Shown in pieces: positions 10,491 to 19,947 of a stretch of 64,000 nt of DNA. The notes below the pieces were generated by a model. It was not told where the DNA came from and made no database searches. It was given only the letters and a program-made list of their open reading frames with translations. The stretch covers positions 323,490 through 387,489 of the forward strand of contig MNCI01020774.1 in assembly GCA_015680685.1 (NCBI GenBank). The letters run 5' to 3'. A program made the translations under genes and the position numbers. Numbering within the stretch: position 1 is the stretch's first letter; the number at the start of each line of letters is the position of its first letter. This stretch comes from Gnetum montanum (lineage: Eukaryota > Streptophyta > Gnetopsida > Gnetales > Gnetaceae).

Positions 10491-10496
10491 AATAAA
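10491..10496 (+). terminator. Polyadenylation signal AATAAA in Ath-1 5' LTR
   Basis: AATAAA lies about 170 bp downstream of the TATA box. The same sequence in the 3' LTR (17058-17063) would end the element's transcript. The context CAATAAAGACGAAC is shared with Ath-4. Confidence 0.65.
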
Positions 10497-10566
10497 GACG
10501 AACTTGTTTGGATAAACCTTGCAGTACATGGTTTTATTGCTTTCTGTCCTGCTTTCCTAGTGCGTT

Positions 10567-10885
10567 CAAGTACGACTTGATTACGAGCGTCTACGGACGT
10601 GTACGGCTAGTCAAGGAATCGGCTGCTTGACGCAATGCATGAGTACGACTCAATTACGAGCATTGGATGCTTGGTAACCCAGTAGCGTATTCCAGGATTC
10701 TGCGCTTGGTAACTCCCGGGTCTAATGTGTACGGCTAGTTGAGGAATCGGCTGCTCATTGCTAGGCTAGATCGTGTGATAAGTACGACTTAGTTACGAGC
10801 ACCCACGGGTGTGTACGGCTGGCTAAGGAATCGGCTGCTTATCACACGTAGGCTAAATAGGTGCCTCAGTACGACCACTTCGAGC
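10567..10885 (+). repeat. Diverged tandem repeats in the 3' half of the Ath-1 LTR
   Basis: Units built from AGTACGACTT, ATTACGAGC, GTGTACGGCTAGT and AAGGAATCGGCTGCT recur about three and a half times with spacing near 100 bp. The 3' LTR carries them as well (17116-17455). Ath-2 shows the decayed equivalent. They lie downstream of the polyadenylation signal, in the region that becomes R/U5. Confidence 0.7.
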
Positions 10886-11267
10886 ACTTGCGTTACGTGT
10901 GGCGATCCCAGTAACGATTAGCGTTTGGTAAGCTGCAGTTGCATAGTTCAGGGTGTGTCCGGCAAGTGGGAACGGATGCTGACGCTAGTTAATTTAGACT
11001 TAGATCTTAGTTAGAGTTAGTTTAGTTTTCTCAACCCTTCCTCCTGGTAGCATAGAAGATAAGCCGAAAATACCAAAAAAATCACATACCTCAGACTTGC
11101 TTAACCATACACCGTGACACATACAAGCAAGCCTGGGAAGACAACGAACGATTAACCCCAAGTGTTTCTTGTGGCGTTAAGGCATTTAGTCTGCGGAGTT
11201 CGACCGGATCGCGCGTGTACGCTCGTATTCGTATGGTGGAGTGTAGGGGTACCTCGCCACTCATCAT

Positions 11268-11285
11268 TGGCGCCGTTGCCGGGGA
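11268..11285 (+). other. Primer-binding site of Ath-1 (tRNA-Asp)
   Basis: TGGCGCCGTTGCCGGGGA begins two bases after the LTR. It is the exact complement of the 3' end of plant tRNA-Asp(GTC) including CCA, the usual primer for Athila-type elements. It is the only unmutated copy in the window. Confidence 0.9.
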
Positions 11286-11412
11286 CTAAGTGTTTTTTCG
11301 CCAATTTAACATAAGGGATATCACTCACATCGTTGTGAGCTTAAAACGAACCTTAGGGTTAATCAGTTAATCAAGAACAATAAATAACGGTGAAATTAGC
11401 ACACCAATAGAA

Positions 11413-14400
11413 ATGGCTTCTTCTCACGAAATCAACTCACCTAAGGACAATACAGGAGAAAGTCAGCATCATACGCATAACCGAGATCAACCATGTCCTC
11501 AACAATCTAAGGTCACATATACTCATCCCGATGAGTATGTGCCGGATTTTACCTTTGTTTTCCATCAAGATGAGCAACTGCGGTGGAGAGACATGCAAGG
11601 TAACATCGTGTTACCCCCAGATCGATCTGCTTCCAACATGCTTTTCCGTGCCTTGGTACGGTATGGCATGCAAGAGCTGATTACTGAATACGTTGCGGAT
11701 GATTACACTCTGAGGGATTATCAACCCACAAAAGCCCAACGTATTCGGGATGCAAGGCAGGAGAGCCAACATTCACTACTGAAGGGCAAGGTTCCCCACG
11801 TCATTAGTGAAATAGGAGAAGAGGAACCCCTCACGATGGGTTTCTTAGAAAATGATGTTCCTCCTCCTCACTCTAGTGAAGAGGTTAGGCATCAGGGCCT
11901 TAGATCAACGATACATATTCCAGGCTCTGATCCCCGTGAGCACCAGCTGTTCACGGCAGGAACAACTACTCACACTAATGACGGACTCGTTGATCGTCAC
12001 AACGATCGGGGCCGAAGCAGCCGAAGAGAAGGCAAGAAACATCACCATGGTGATGGATCCCCTTCTTCTTCTCCTTCATCTCATCATTCACCCTCTCCTT
12101 CCACATCTGGGCGCAGCCACCATGAGCATAACGCGGAGAGTAAAGGTAAAAGAGATGAAATGCCTCGACAGGAAGGTCGAGAGGAGTTAGGACAAGGGCA
12201 AGGACGTAGGGAGAATAGGGAACCACCACGTAGACATCACAGACGTCATGAAAGAGATGATCATGACGAACCCCTATTCGCAACCCGAAGTATGCTTGAT
12301 ATTAGAGAGGCAGTTAGGATTCCCACAAGGCATTTAAAAGACAGTAGGATCAAGCGTTTGGACATAAATAATATCCCACGTTTTGAAGGGGGATACAACG
12401 CTGATCCTCAACATCATTTACAGGCATTCCACGATGCCTGTGCCTTGCAGAACATAGACAATGAGTGGCAGAAACTCAAGTTGTTCCCAAGGACACTCAT
12501 TAAAGAAGCAGAAAGCTGGTACCGGTCCTTAGAACCGGAAACCATCAGGAGGTGGAGTACGATGCTTGAATTGTTCAACAACAAATATCAAACGTACTCC
12601 AGAGTGTCTAACTTGCGTAAGCAGATCCAAGGCTGGAAACAAGGAGCTCATGAATCCTTGGATGCTGCCATGGCCCGTTACTACACATTGCTACATCGTT
12701 GCCCGGGCCATGGGTACGCTAAGCGGGATCAACTTCGCCACCTCGTGGATGGGCTACGAAATGAAACGAGAAGAACTCTTGGGACTTACGCCCAAGGGAG
12801 ACTCTCCCAACTAAGAGCCCATGAAGTTGAAGTATTGTTGGAACAAGTAGCGCAAGAAGAGGGTGAGCTACGGAAAAGAGAAAGTGCGGAGGAATACAAC
12901 CGTGATCCCTCCCTTCGTAAGAAGGGAGTGAAATTCTGTGATGAGGAGGATGAGTCACCACTCGAAGAGTTGGTGAACAGGAAAACTGTGCCGATCCAAA
13001 AGTTAACAACGGAGGTATCGGCTAAGGTAGACCAAATGTGGGATTCCTTAGACTCACGAATAGAAACAGTCCTGAAAATTGTAGAAGAGTCTAAGGATGA
13101 GCAAAGTAGTGATAAAAGCAAAGACAAGCGGAGAAACTTTAACCCTGCACATAACAAGGGTAAGGGAAAAATCTCTAACTCCGATGAGGCTGAAAATTCT
13201 GATTCAGACAATGACGGTGGATGTGAGGTCTGCTATTATGACCATCCTAAGGGATGTTGTCCAATTATCTCACATCTGCAGGAGTCTGGGGTGTATGCAT
13301 TAAATCCAAGACTTAATCAACGGCAAACACCCAGAAGGTTACCTTATCCACAAGGTAACCCGAGGCAGTTCCACCAACCCTTGACGTATTATCCAAGTGG
13401 AACACCTCCGCAGCCCATCGAGCAACATCAGCAGTGGCAATACCCACAGTCATGGGGGATGCCACAGCCAACACATCGATACCCTTACCGGCAGCCTGAT
13501 CCTTATGGTTATTATGTGCAGCAGCCAGTTTCTCCAGGTGACGCTATGAGTCACACTCCACGCCGTCACTACTACGCTCGGGAGTACTTCAGAAGGACTC
13601 CTTCTCCTCCGGGAGACATTCCACATTCTGTCCATCCTCTAACTCCACCCGCACCTTTTCCTCAAGTAGTTCCCATAACACCTCCTGCTCCAACAATGCA
13701 AGGGGAATTACCTACCCAACCGCAGCAACGTCACGCCGCGAGATCTGTAAATATTCAGAGTGTAAATATCCAACCGGACACTAGTTCTGGCGATAACTGT
13801 ACAAAAAGGAGACCCTTTTTCAGAACTAGGAGCCCGGATAGGCTCTCGCAACAACAAGCGGACGGGTATATGTATAGGCCTCTAACTACTAACACTTCGG
13901 AGCACCCTTCAGTCCAAGGGAATGTAACGCATACGGTTATGCTAACACATACCGTAACTGACTGGATCAAGGTAGGCCACCTTCCCAGGAAACTAACTGA
14001 CCCTGGGAGTCCCTTTATTCATTTGCAGATCGCTGGGAATGCGCCACATCGAGCTCTTCTTGACTCAGGTTCCGGAGTCAACTTAATTTCGCGAAAGATG
14101 TATCACGCCTGGAACCTGCCCCAACTTAAGAAGAGCAACATTCAACTGGAGCTGGCAGACCAGTCCATTGCCATCCCATTGGGTTTGGTGGAGGACGTTA
14201 TCACCACTGTGTGTGGTTGGTCCTACCCAGCAGACTTCCTAGTGATCGATGTTAACAACAACGAAGGGGACTTCCCAATTATAATGGGAAGGGCATGGCT
14301 AAGCACAGTAGATGCATGCCTTAGGATCCGTGATCTTTCCTTGGAAATCTCCAAGATAAACATATGTGGAAAGATCGAGAAGAGGATAGTTCCATGCATC

Positions 14401-14757
14401 ACATACAGTGATTCATCGGGTGATGACACGGAGGAAATGTCTCCATGTCACAGGTGTGCCCAGGAAACTCTGCAACAAAGATGCCTGTATGTAGCAACCA
14501 CACAAGAAGTAGTAGACACCCCGTGGTTGACAGCTTCTCATAAGAGCAAACAAATATGCATGGAACGAACTGAGGAAACTCATGCCAACAACCGTGGCAT
14601 AGATACACTGGAACGTGAGCGTCGCCAACTTCCAACCCTGAATTTAAGATCATCAATTTGGAGAAGTTGGGCACTGCTTAGAAATTCAAATAGGCGCTCA
14701 CTACTTCGGATCTCTCCCTCACAACTCAGTCATGGGGGAGATGGCCACCTATGCTAA
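11413..14757 (+). CDS. gag-pro: Ath-1 Gag-protease polyprotein (intact)
   Basis: An uninterrupted 1114-codon frame starts at ATG 11413, the first ATG after the primer site. Residues 36-115 form a segment shared with Ath-4 (HPDEYVPDF, PPDRSA). Residues 160-290 are basic and rich in Ser/His/Arg. The Ty3/gypsy gag domain runs from about 314 to 480 (RLDINNIPRFEGGYNADPQ, SWYRSLEPE, CPGHGYA). A nucleocapsid knuckle CEVCYYDHPKGC is at about 604-615, followed by a Pro/Gln/Tyr-rich linker. The retropepsin-like domain is at about 865-1000, with catalytic D884 in LLDSGSGVNLI and DFPIIMGRAW at 953-962. The last 15 or so residues (ending SHGGDGHLC) correspond to sequence that follows integrase in relatives, marking the pol deletion. 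It should assemble particles and cleave Gag but cannot reverse transcribe. Confidence 0.93.
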   Translation: MASSHEINSPKDNTGESQHHTHNRDQPCPQQSKVTYTHPDEYVPDFTFVFHQDEQLRWRDMQGNIVLPPDRSASNMLFRALVRYGMQELITEYVADDYTLRDYQPTKAQRIRDARQESQHSLLKGKVPHVISEIGEEEPLTMGFLENDVPPPHSSEEVRHQGLRSTIHIPGSDPREHQLFTAGTTTHTNDGLVDRHNDRGRSSRREGKKHHHGDGSPSSSPSSHHSPSPSTSGRSHHEHNAESKGKRDEMPRQEGREELGQGQGRRENREPPRRHHRRHERDDHDEPLFATRSMLDIREAVRIPTRHLKDSRIKRLDINNIPRFEGGYNADPQHHLQAFHDACALQNIDNEWQKLKLFPRTLIKEAESWYRSLEPETIRRWSTMLELFNNKYQTYSRVSNLRKQIQGWKQGAHESLDAAMARYYTLLHRCPGHGYAKRDQLRHLVDGLRNETRRTLGTYAQGRLSQLRAHEVEVLLEQVAQEEGELRKRESAEEYNRDPSLRKKGVKFCDEEDESPLEELVNRKTVPIQKLTTEVSAKVDQMWDSLDSRIETVLKIVEESKDEQSSDKSKDKRRNFNPAHNKGKGKISNSDEAENSDSDNDGGCEVCYYDHPKGCCPIISHLQESGVYALNPRLNQRQTPRRLPYPQGNPRQFHQPLTYYPSGTPPQPIEQHQQWQYPQSWGMPQPTHRYPYRQPDPYGYYVQQPVSPGDAMSHTPRRHYYAREYFRRTPSPPGDIPHSVHPLTPPAPFPQVVPITPPAPTMQGELPTQPQQRHAARSVNIQSVNIQPDTSSGDNCTKRRPFFRTRSPDRLSQQQADGYMYRPLTTNTSEHPSVQGNVTHTVMLTHTVTDWIKVGHLPRKLTDPGSPFIHLQIAGNAPHRALLDSGSGVNLISRKMYHAWNLPQLKKSNIQLELADQSIAIPLGLVEDVITTVCGWSYPADFLVIDVNNNEGDFPIIMGRAWLSTVDACLRIRDLSLEISKINICGKIEKRIVPCITYSDSSGDDTEEMSPCHRCAQETLQQRCLYVATTQEVVDTPWLTASHKSKQICMERTEETHANNRGIDTLERERRQLPTLNLRSSIWRSWALLRNSNRRSLLRISPSQLSHGGDGHLC

Positions 14758-14934
14758 TCATATGGGGCCCTCAGTTCTTTTTCAGTTTTTGTTTTACACA
14801 TTTTTGTTTTACAACGTTTTTGTTTTTCACATTTTTGTTTTACAATTTCTTTAACTTTTCTAATTTTTGTTTTACAAATTTCTTTAACTTTTCTTGTTTT
14901 TGTTTTACAACATCGTTATATTTTTCTATCTTTT

Positions 14935-14959
14935 TGTGTGTGTGTGTGTGTGTGTGTGT
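14935..14959 (+). repeat. (TG)n microsatellite
   Basis: A run of about 12 TG dinucleotides sits in the tail of Ath-1, absent from the equivalent parts of Ath-2, Ath-3 and Ath-4. Probably a slippage product after insertion. Confidence 0.9.
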
Positions 14960-16174
14960 TCCATCATGTAAATTCGTCACCCAATAAGTGTTCGGGCCGA
15001 TGGGATGAACTGTTTTTCATTAATTGCTAATGTTTGGTTTTTACCTTTAAGTTACATTGTTGATACTAAGGTATGTTCTTTTGATATGGCAGGCAATGAG
15101 ATCACTTCATCCATCCATCCATCAAGTCTATGGTTTCCCTTGGCTTGGAAATGTACAGTTCCCTTCCAATAAGAACTTTAACGAACCAGTGACTGGGCAT
15201 TTCTCAAACTAAGGAAGGACTCAAGGATTTGAAAAGGGTGTGACTTCAAGGGAACTTGGTGCTCTTGTGTTGGTCATTCACTTGGGTGCTTGGATGTTTT
15301 CTTCTTGGGTTTTCTTACCGTTCCGATGTAACCCAATAATCGGAAGCTGAGACAATAAAAATAAAGAAGTCTTTGCATGGTGTGGTCCCCACGCATAAAA
15401 ACACAAAACAAAAAAAAAAAAAAAAAAAATGGAAAAACAGAAAAAAGAGAAGAAGAAAAAGCTAAAAAGCTAAAAGTGAGGATTCAAAGCACACCCCTTA
15501 GACGGAATAAATTTGGGCTACAAGCACTGGTTATGGAACCAAAGTGTTCCCTCTAACTAAGGCCCTTCTCGCTTCCCATTCTCTCTGTTGTTTCGTCGGA
15601 ATGGTGGTGGCTTCTCGAAGTTGCATCCTTGTTACCCAAGTGGATGATTTAACCAACTGCATTGATGCGAAGTCACTGGAAGTGGTTGGTTTGAGGCCAG
15701 AGTTGGAATGAGATTCGCCAAGTCACATTAATCATGAAACACACAAGGGGCTGTACACCACCTTGTTCTTGGGATTCCATTCCACTTCTCTTCTTCCCAT
15801 CCTTCTCTCCATTGTTCACCTCATTGCCGGTTGTATCATTGTATATACTTTAGTTGATGCTTTGTTTTCTTTTTGGTAAATTCTTCCGGTTAAGACTTTA
15901 ACTCTTGTTTCCAAAGGACATTCCCCGAGCCTACGGACTCTTTGAATGTGGGATTGTCAGGGCATTAAGGGCATGAGCCTGCTTTGGGGAGGACCCACTG
16001 ACATTCCTATTTGGAACACTAGTTAACTTCTTTTCCTTAACGTTTTGCAATTAATTATCATTTTTTGTTCATTTCCATCATGACATCCTTTTCTTGATGC
16101 CATAGTTGTCCCTTTTTACCTATCCTTCCTCTTCCTTTTCTCTTTCCATTCTAACGCTACCGGAGGTTCGCGAT

Positions 16175-16193
16175 TAGTCATGGGGGTACGGGG
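16175..16193 (+). other. Internal polypurine-tract-like site in Ath-1
   Basis: AGTCATGGGGGTACGGGG repeats the sequence that precedes the 3' LTR (CAGTCATGGGGGTA at 16767-16780), but 600 bp upstream and not followed by an LTR start. It could serve as a second plus-strand primer site or be a relic of an internal duplication. Function is inferred only. Confidence 0.4.
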
Positions 16194-16338
16194 CCTGATT
16201 TTTCGATTTTTCTCCTAAGCCCCAGATTTTTTCGTTTTTTCTTCCTTACCCCTATACCTTCGGTAGTCATCATCTATATTTTCCCAGATCCATACCAGCC
16301 ATACCACATCTTAGCCAGTGAACCTAAATCGAAGCAAG

Positions 16339-16398
16339 GTATGCTTTACTTAATGATTCAATTACCCTTGCTAATATATGATGGTGTTGTGTGTGCAG
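16339..16398 (+). other. Candidate short intron before Ath-1 downstream ORF
   Basis: Donor CAAG|GTATGC and acceptor GTGTGCAG|ATG enclose 60 bp, and the ORF's ATG is the first codon after the acceptor. The same layout occurs in Ath-2 and Ath-4. Sixty bases is near the lower limit for plant introns. Confidence 0.5.
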
Positions 16399-16605
16399 AT
16401 GGCAATCATACAACAACGGAATGGATCTGGAGCAGACACTTGGAATGGAGCAGCACTGAAGCAGCATGCAAGGAATGGAGTTGATAATGCGCTTACAGAT
16501 GAACAACGAAGGGCGCAATCTAGGCGTTGGCAGCAACAAGACTCTTCTCTCTTCTTCTCTTCTACTCTCTCTTCTCTTTTCTCTCAGCTGACAAATGTGG
16601 CCTGA
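16399..16605 (+). CDS. Ath-1 downstream small ORF (reduced)
   Basis: A 68-residue frame starts MAIIQQRNGS directly after the acceptor, is Gln/Arg-rich to residue 48, then Ser/Phe/Leu-rich to the stop. It occupies the place of the roughly 950-codon downstream ORF of Ath-3/Ath-4, but beyond position I see no convincing similarity. It is probably a truncated relic; translation is uncertain. The 16606-16766 stretch that follows is non-coding. Confidence 0.35.
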   Translation: MAIIQQRNGSGADTWNGAALKQHARNGVDNALTDEQRRAQSRRWQQQDSSLFFSSTLSSLFSQLTNVA

Positions 16606-16770
16606 TGTCATTGTAATAAGGTATTCACCCATGTTGTCATGAACACCATTTTTTGTTAAGTCTTGCAATAAAGACCGTTCACATGTCATCCCATTAGTTC
16701 CATTTTCCCTAATAATCCCATACCTACCTGATATCATTGTAAGGAACTTGAGGACGAGTTTTCATTCAGT

Positions 16771-16780
16771 CATGGGGGTA
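16771..16780 (+). other. Polypurine tract of Ath-1
   Basis: CATGGGGGTA abuts the TGATGA start of the 3' LTR. It is the plus-strand primer for reverse transcription. Confidence 0.85.
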
Positions 16781-17836
16781 TGATGAGACGCGATTTACAC
16801 TAGGCCGCGATATCGCGGCCGACGTGATATCACGTCTTCTCCTGCGATATCGCGTACGCGATATCACGTCCCGCCGCCATTTCTATAAATAAGAGGCGGC
16901 ACTCCCCTTATTTCCCAATCCTGGCTAGTGTAGCGAAGCTCTGGCAGATTGATCACTCCAGAGTTAGAATTTTTCCCCATGTGCCCGTAGTAGGAGTCCT
17001 AGAGTGAACGGCTCTTTATTCGAGCAGCTTGTAACCTGAACCCAAGTTGTGTACAGCAATAAAGACGAACTTGTTTGGATAAACCTTGCAGCACGTGGTT
17101 TCATTTATTGCTTTATTTCCTGCTTTCCTAGTGCGTTCAAGTACGACTTGATTACGAGCGTCTACGGACATGTACGGCTAGTCAAGGAATCGGCTGCTTG
17201 ACGCAATGCATGAGTACGACTCAATTACGAGCATTGGATGCTTGGTAACCCAGTAGCGTATTCCAGGATTCTGCGCTTGGTAACTCACGGGTCTAATGTG
17301 TACGGCTAGTTGAGGAATCGACTGCTCATTGCTAGGCTAGATCGTGTGATAAGTACGACTTAGTTACGAGCACCCACGGGTGTGTACGGCTGGCTAAGGA
17401 ATCGGCTGCTTATCACACGTAGGCTAAATAGGTGCCTCAGTACGACCACTTCGAGCACTTGCGTTACGTGCGGCGATCCCAGTAACGATTAGCGTTTGGT
17501 AAGCTGCAGTTGCATAGTTCAGGGTGTGTCCGGTAAGTGGGAACGGATGCTGACGCTAGTTAATTTAGACTTAGATCTTAGTTAGAGTTAGTTTAGTTTC
17601 TCAAGCCTTTCCTCTGATAGCATAGGAGATAAGCCGAAAATACCAAAAAAATCACGTACCTCAGACTTGCTTAACCATACACCGTGACAAATACAAGCAA
17701 GCCTGGGAAGACAACGAACGATTAACCCCAAGTGTTTCTTGTGGCGTTAAGGCATTTAGTCTGTGGAGTTCAACCGGATCGCGCGTGTACGCTCGTATTC
17801 GTATGGTTGAGTGTAGGGGTACCTCGCCACTCATCA
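16781..17836 (+). repeat. Ath-1 3' LTR
   Basis: This 1056-bp LTR starts TGATGA and ends TCATCA, and is followed by GGTTC. TATAAATA is at 16884-16891 and AATAAA at 17058-17063. It carries about 17 bp more than the 5' LTR in the GATATC palindrome region, plus a few small indels near 17100. Confidence 0.95.
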
Positions 17837-19947
17837 GGTTCATACTCACAAATGGTTTGCTTTATGATGCCATGAAAAATACAAAATTCATCAAAATCAT
17901 TATTCACAAATTCATCATCATAGTCACACCTTATAGCTTTAATTTTCAAACTAAGCCTATCCTCCACCAACTTCTTAAAGTTTTGAAAATTGCCAAAGAC
18001 TTGTTTCCTTTGAATAGAAGATATAAAATTAAGAATATCTAAAAAATTCAACTATCGCAAAAATGTTTTCCTCCTTCATGTGTTATAGTGGACATGGGTC
18101 ATGTACCATTCATATATAATAGGTCTAATGACTTCAATCTTCATTCTATGGTGTTGGGATGGAAAAAAGATTTTCACTTGTCTTTCATGCAAGTATCACA
18201 AGTCTCTTAGGTGTCTTTAAGAAGTTCATTCCTATGATTGCAATTTTTTTATCAACATCATCAAATTTACAAACAAGGCATACCCAATCCTCTAATACCA
18301 AAATCTAGCTACATCAAGCTTTTCAAAATTCTAACATAGATTGTTAGAATAGATGATATGAAAAGAATAAATTTTGTTATTTAGGTGGGAAGATGGTGTT
18401 GGAACTTGAAAATGTCTTTCTAACAATATTTACCCTTAATGCATATAGTCAAATTAAAACTTTTTAACTAAGCCTTGCCCACCATGATTAAACTCATAAC
18501 TTAGAACTTCCAAATATCTTGTTATTGGGCTAAAATAATAAATTTGATTTTTAAGAATTGGAACCTTTGCAATTAATCTTTTAGAGTAAGAAATACTGTA
18601 AATATTATTTTAAGTATCACCATATTACATTTTTATTTATTTAACCTAGTAATAAAATTGAATTAGATAATAAAAATACATAAAAAAAACATCATCAATT
18701 TATACCTAGCTTCTATCATCAAGAGTAATGAGAACTTTGCCTATGTCTTTAATTTTTACATATGCACTACATTAACCTTTATGAAATGAAGATTTTGACC
18801 TACCTTGTACTCACCAAAATGTTCCATATTTGGATTCATGTGGTTTCGATAACCAACATCAGTTATCCAAGTGCTAGAATTGATTTCTTTTGTCCTAGGA
18901 GGTGTAGTAAATTTTTCATTACTACCTTCATCATTTACTTTCTTTTCCTTATCTTGTGTAGGGGTTTGATTATTTTATCCTTGCTTTGGATGAGATTTGT
19001 CTTGAATGGTGAAATTTTGAAGATTCATTTTCTACTAATTATTATCATCATAATGATGTTTCTTGATGCAGAACTTGCATCAAGAAATAGATGAGGATGA
19101 AGATCCATTATTATGTCTTTGATTATAATTAGTTCCACTATTTTTATGACCTTCTCTTCCTTTAAAATTTCCTTTACCTCTTTGATTATTACCTTTGAAA
19201 TTTTATTGTCAAAAACCTTGAAAAGGATTGACCTTGTCTTTGGTAGAAATTTCTTCATCTACATCTTCTTCTTTGCTACTTGCCACCTCTTGAAGTATTG
19301 CTATTGTATATCCCTCTCATAGGAATTTGAATTTCATATTGTAATCTCTTCAAGGATTTTAAGAAATGGCACTAAGTCATCTGTACTATATACATTCTTT
19401 GTTTGAATTATTGTTATCATGACATTGGTAAACATATAATCATTGTAGAAGACTTATATGACTTTATCAACATTTTGCTTCATAGTATATCTATAATTAT
19501 ACTCATCATGGTTTTGAAGAATAATAAGAATTAAATCCTTGCAAAGAAATACTCAAGATTTTCTCCCTTATATATTTTTAAGTCATCAAATTCCCAAGGG
19601 AACTTCATCTCTTTTAAATTATCTTTTGGCAAGATTACCACTAAACTCTTCTTGTAGAACATCCCAACATTAATTAGTAGTGTATTTGATAATAATTCTA
19701 GCATCAATGTATTTTGAAACACTTGTGCATATAATCATCTTGGTGTATGCATCTTGCTTGTGGTCTTTCTCTAGTTGCCTTTTTGATCTCTTGTCATGTT
19801 GTTGGCATCTAGTGGAAGTGTGTAGCCAACATCAGCATATCTCTAAACATCATAGATCTGAAGAAGGCTCTTCATCAAATGTGTCCAATAATTAAAGGAT
19901 TAACTACCATTGAATAATCATCTAGGAATGTTCTTTGTAGTCATCAT
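17837..19947 (-). pseudogene. Cop-6: Ty1/copia gag-protease-integrase, interrupted
   Basis: Reading leftwards from the ATG at 19947: a copia gag start (MMTTKNIP, then YDVWRYADVGY- and UBN2-like LL.NTLL...WEFDDLKIYKGENLEYF, 19722-19531), basic residues near 19200-19050, a protease TWITDVGYRNHMNP near 18870-18810 (family pattern W..DSGCS.HM; the catalytic D-S-G is altered), a GAG-pre-integrase region, and integrase FKKLVEDRLSLKIKAIRCDYDDEF from 17980. It breaks at EYEP, at the Ath-1 insertion, and resumes at 10225. Many stops and frameshifts are present. No copia reverse transcriptase or LTR pair was found with confidence. Confidence 0.8.

Larger units (their letters stand above)
10231..11266 (+). 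repeat. Ath-1 5' LTR
   Basis: It starts TGATGA and ends TCATCA, a perfect 6-bp terminal inverted repeat. U3 (about 90 bp) holds overlapping GATATC palindromes. TATAAATA is at 10317 and AATAAA at 10491. The following 600 bp carry internal repeats. Compared with the 3' LTR it lacks about 17 bp within the palindrome cluster. Confidence 0.95.
14758..16338 (+). other. Ath-1 non-coding tail between gag-pro and downstream ORF
   Basis: It begins T-rich (repeated TTTTGTTTTACA), then a TG microsatellite and an A tract near 15410. Blocks are shared with other family members, including a GATTCAAAGCACACCCCTT segment near 15481 that recurs at 49226 in Ath-4. A TATA-like TCTATATTTT lies near 16271. No coding signal is visible. 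Such long gag/pol-to-LTR spacers are usual in Athila-like elements. Confidence 0.7.
10231..17836 (+). mobile_element. Ath-1: young, pol-less Athila-like retrotransposon
   Basis: This 7.6-kb element has two LTRs of 1036 and 1056 bp, a perfect tRNA-Asp primer site, one intact gag-protease ORF, a 2-kb tail with a small downstream ORF, a polypurine tract and GGTTC target duplications. By hand alignment the LTRs differ at about 30 positions plus a few indels (about 97% identity), far fewer than the other elements here. Reverse transcriptase, RNase H and integrase are absent, so it is a non-autonomous element that could be mobilised only by proteins of a relative. It sits inside the integrase region of Cop-6. 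Confidence 0.93.

Noticed and set aside
11852-12190. 112-codon plus-strand frame inside gag-pro
   Set aside because: Alternative frame through the low-complexity Ser/His/Arg region of gag; not conserved.
12786-13211. 141-codon and neighbouring minus-strand frames under Ath-1 gag-pro
   Set aside because: They are antisense shadows of the intact gag frame (codon bias of the sense strand), with no motif and no conservation in Ath-4.
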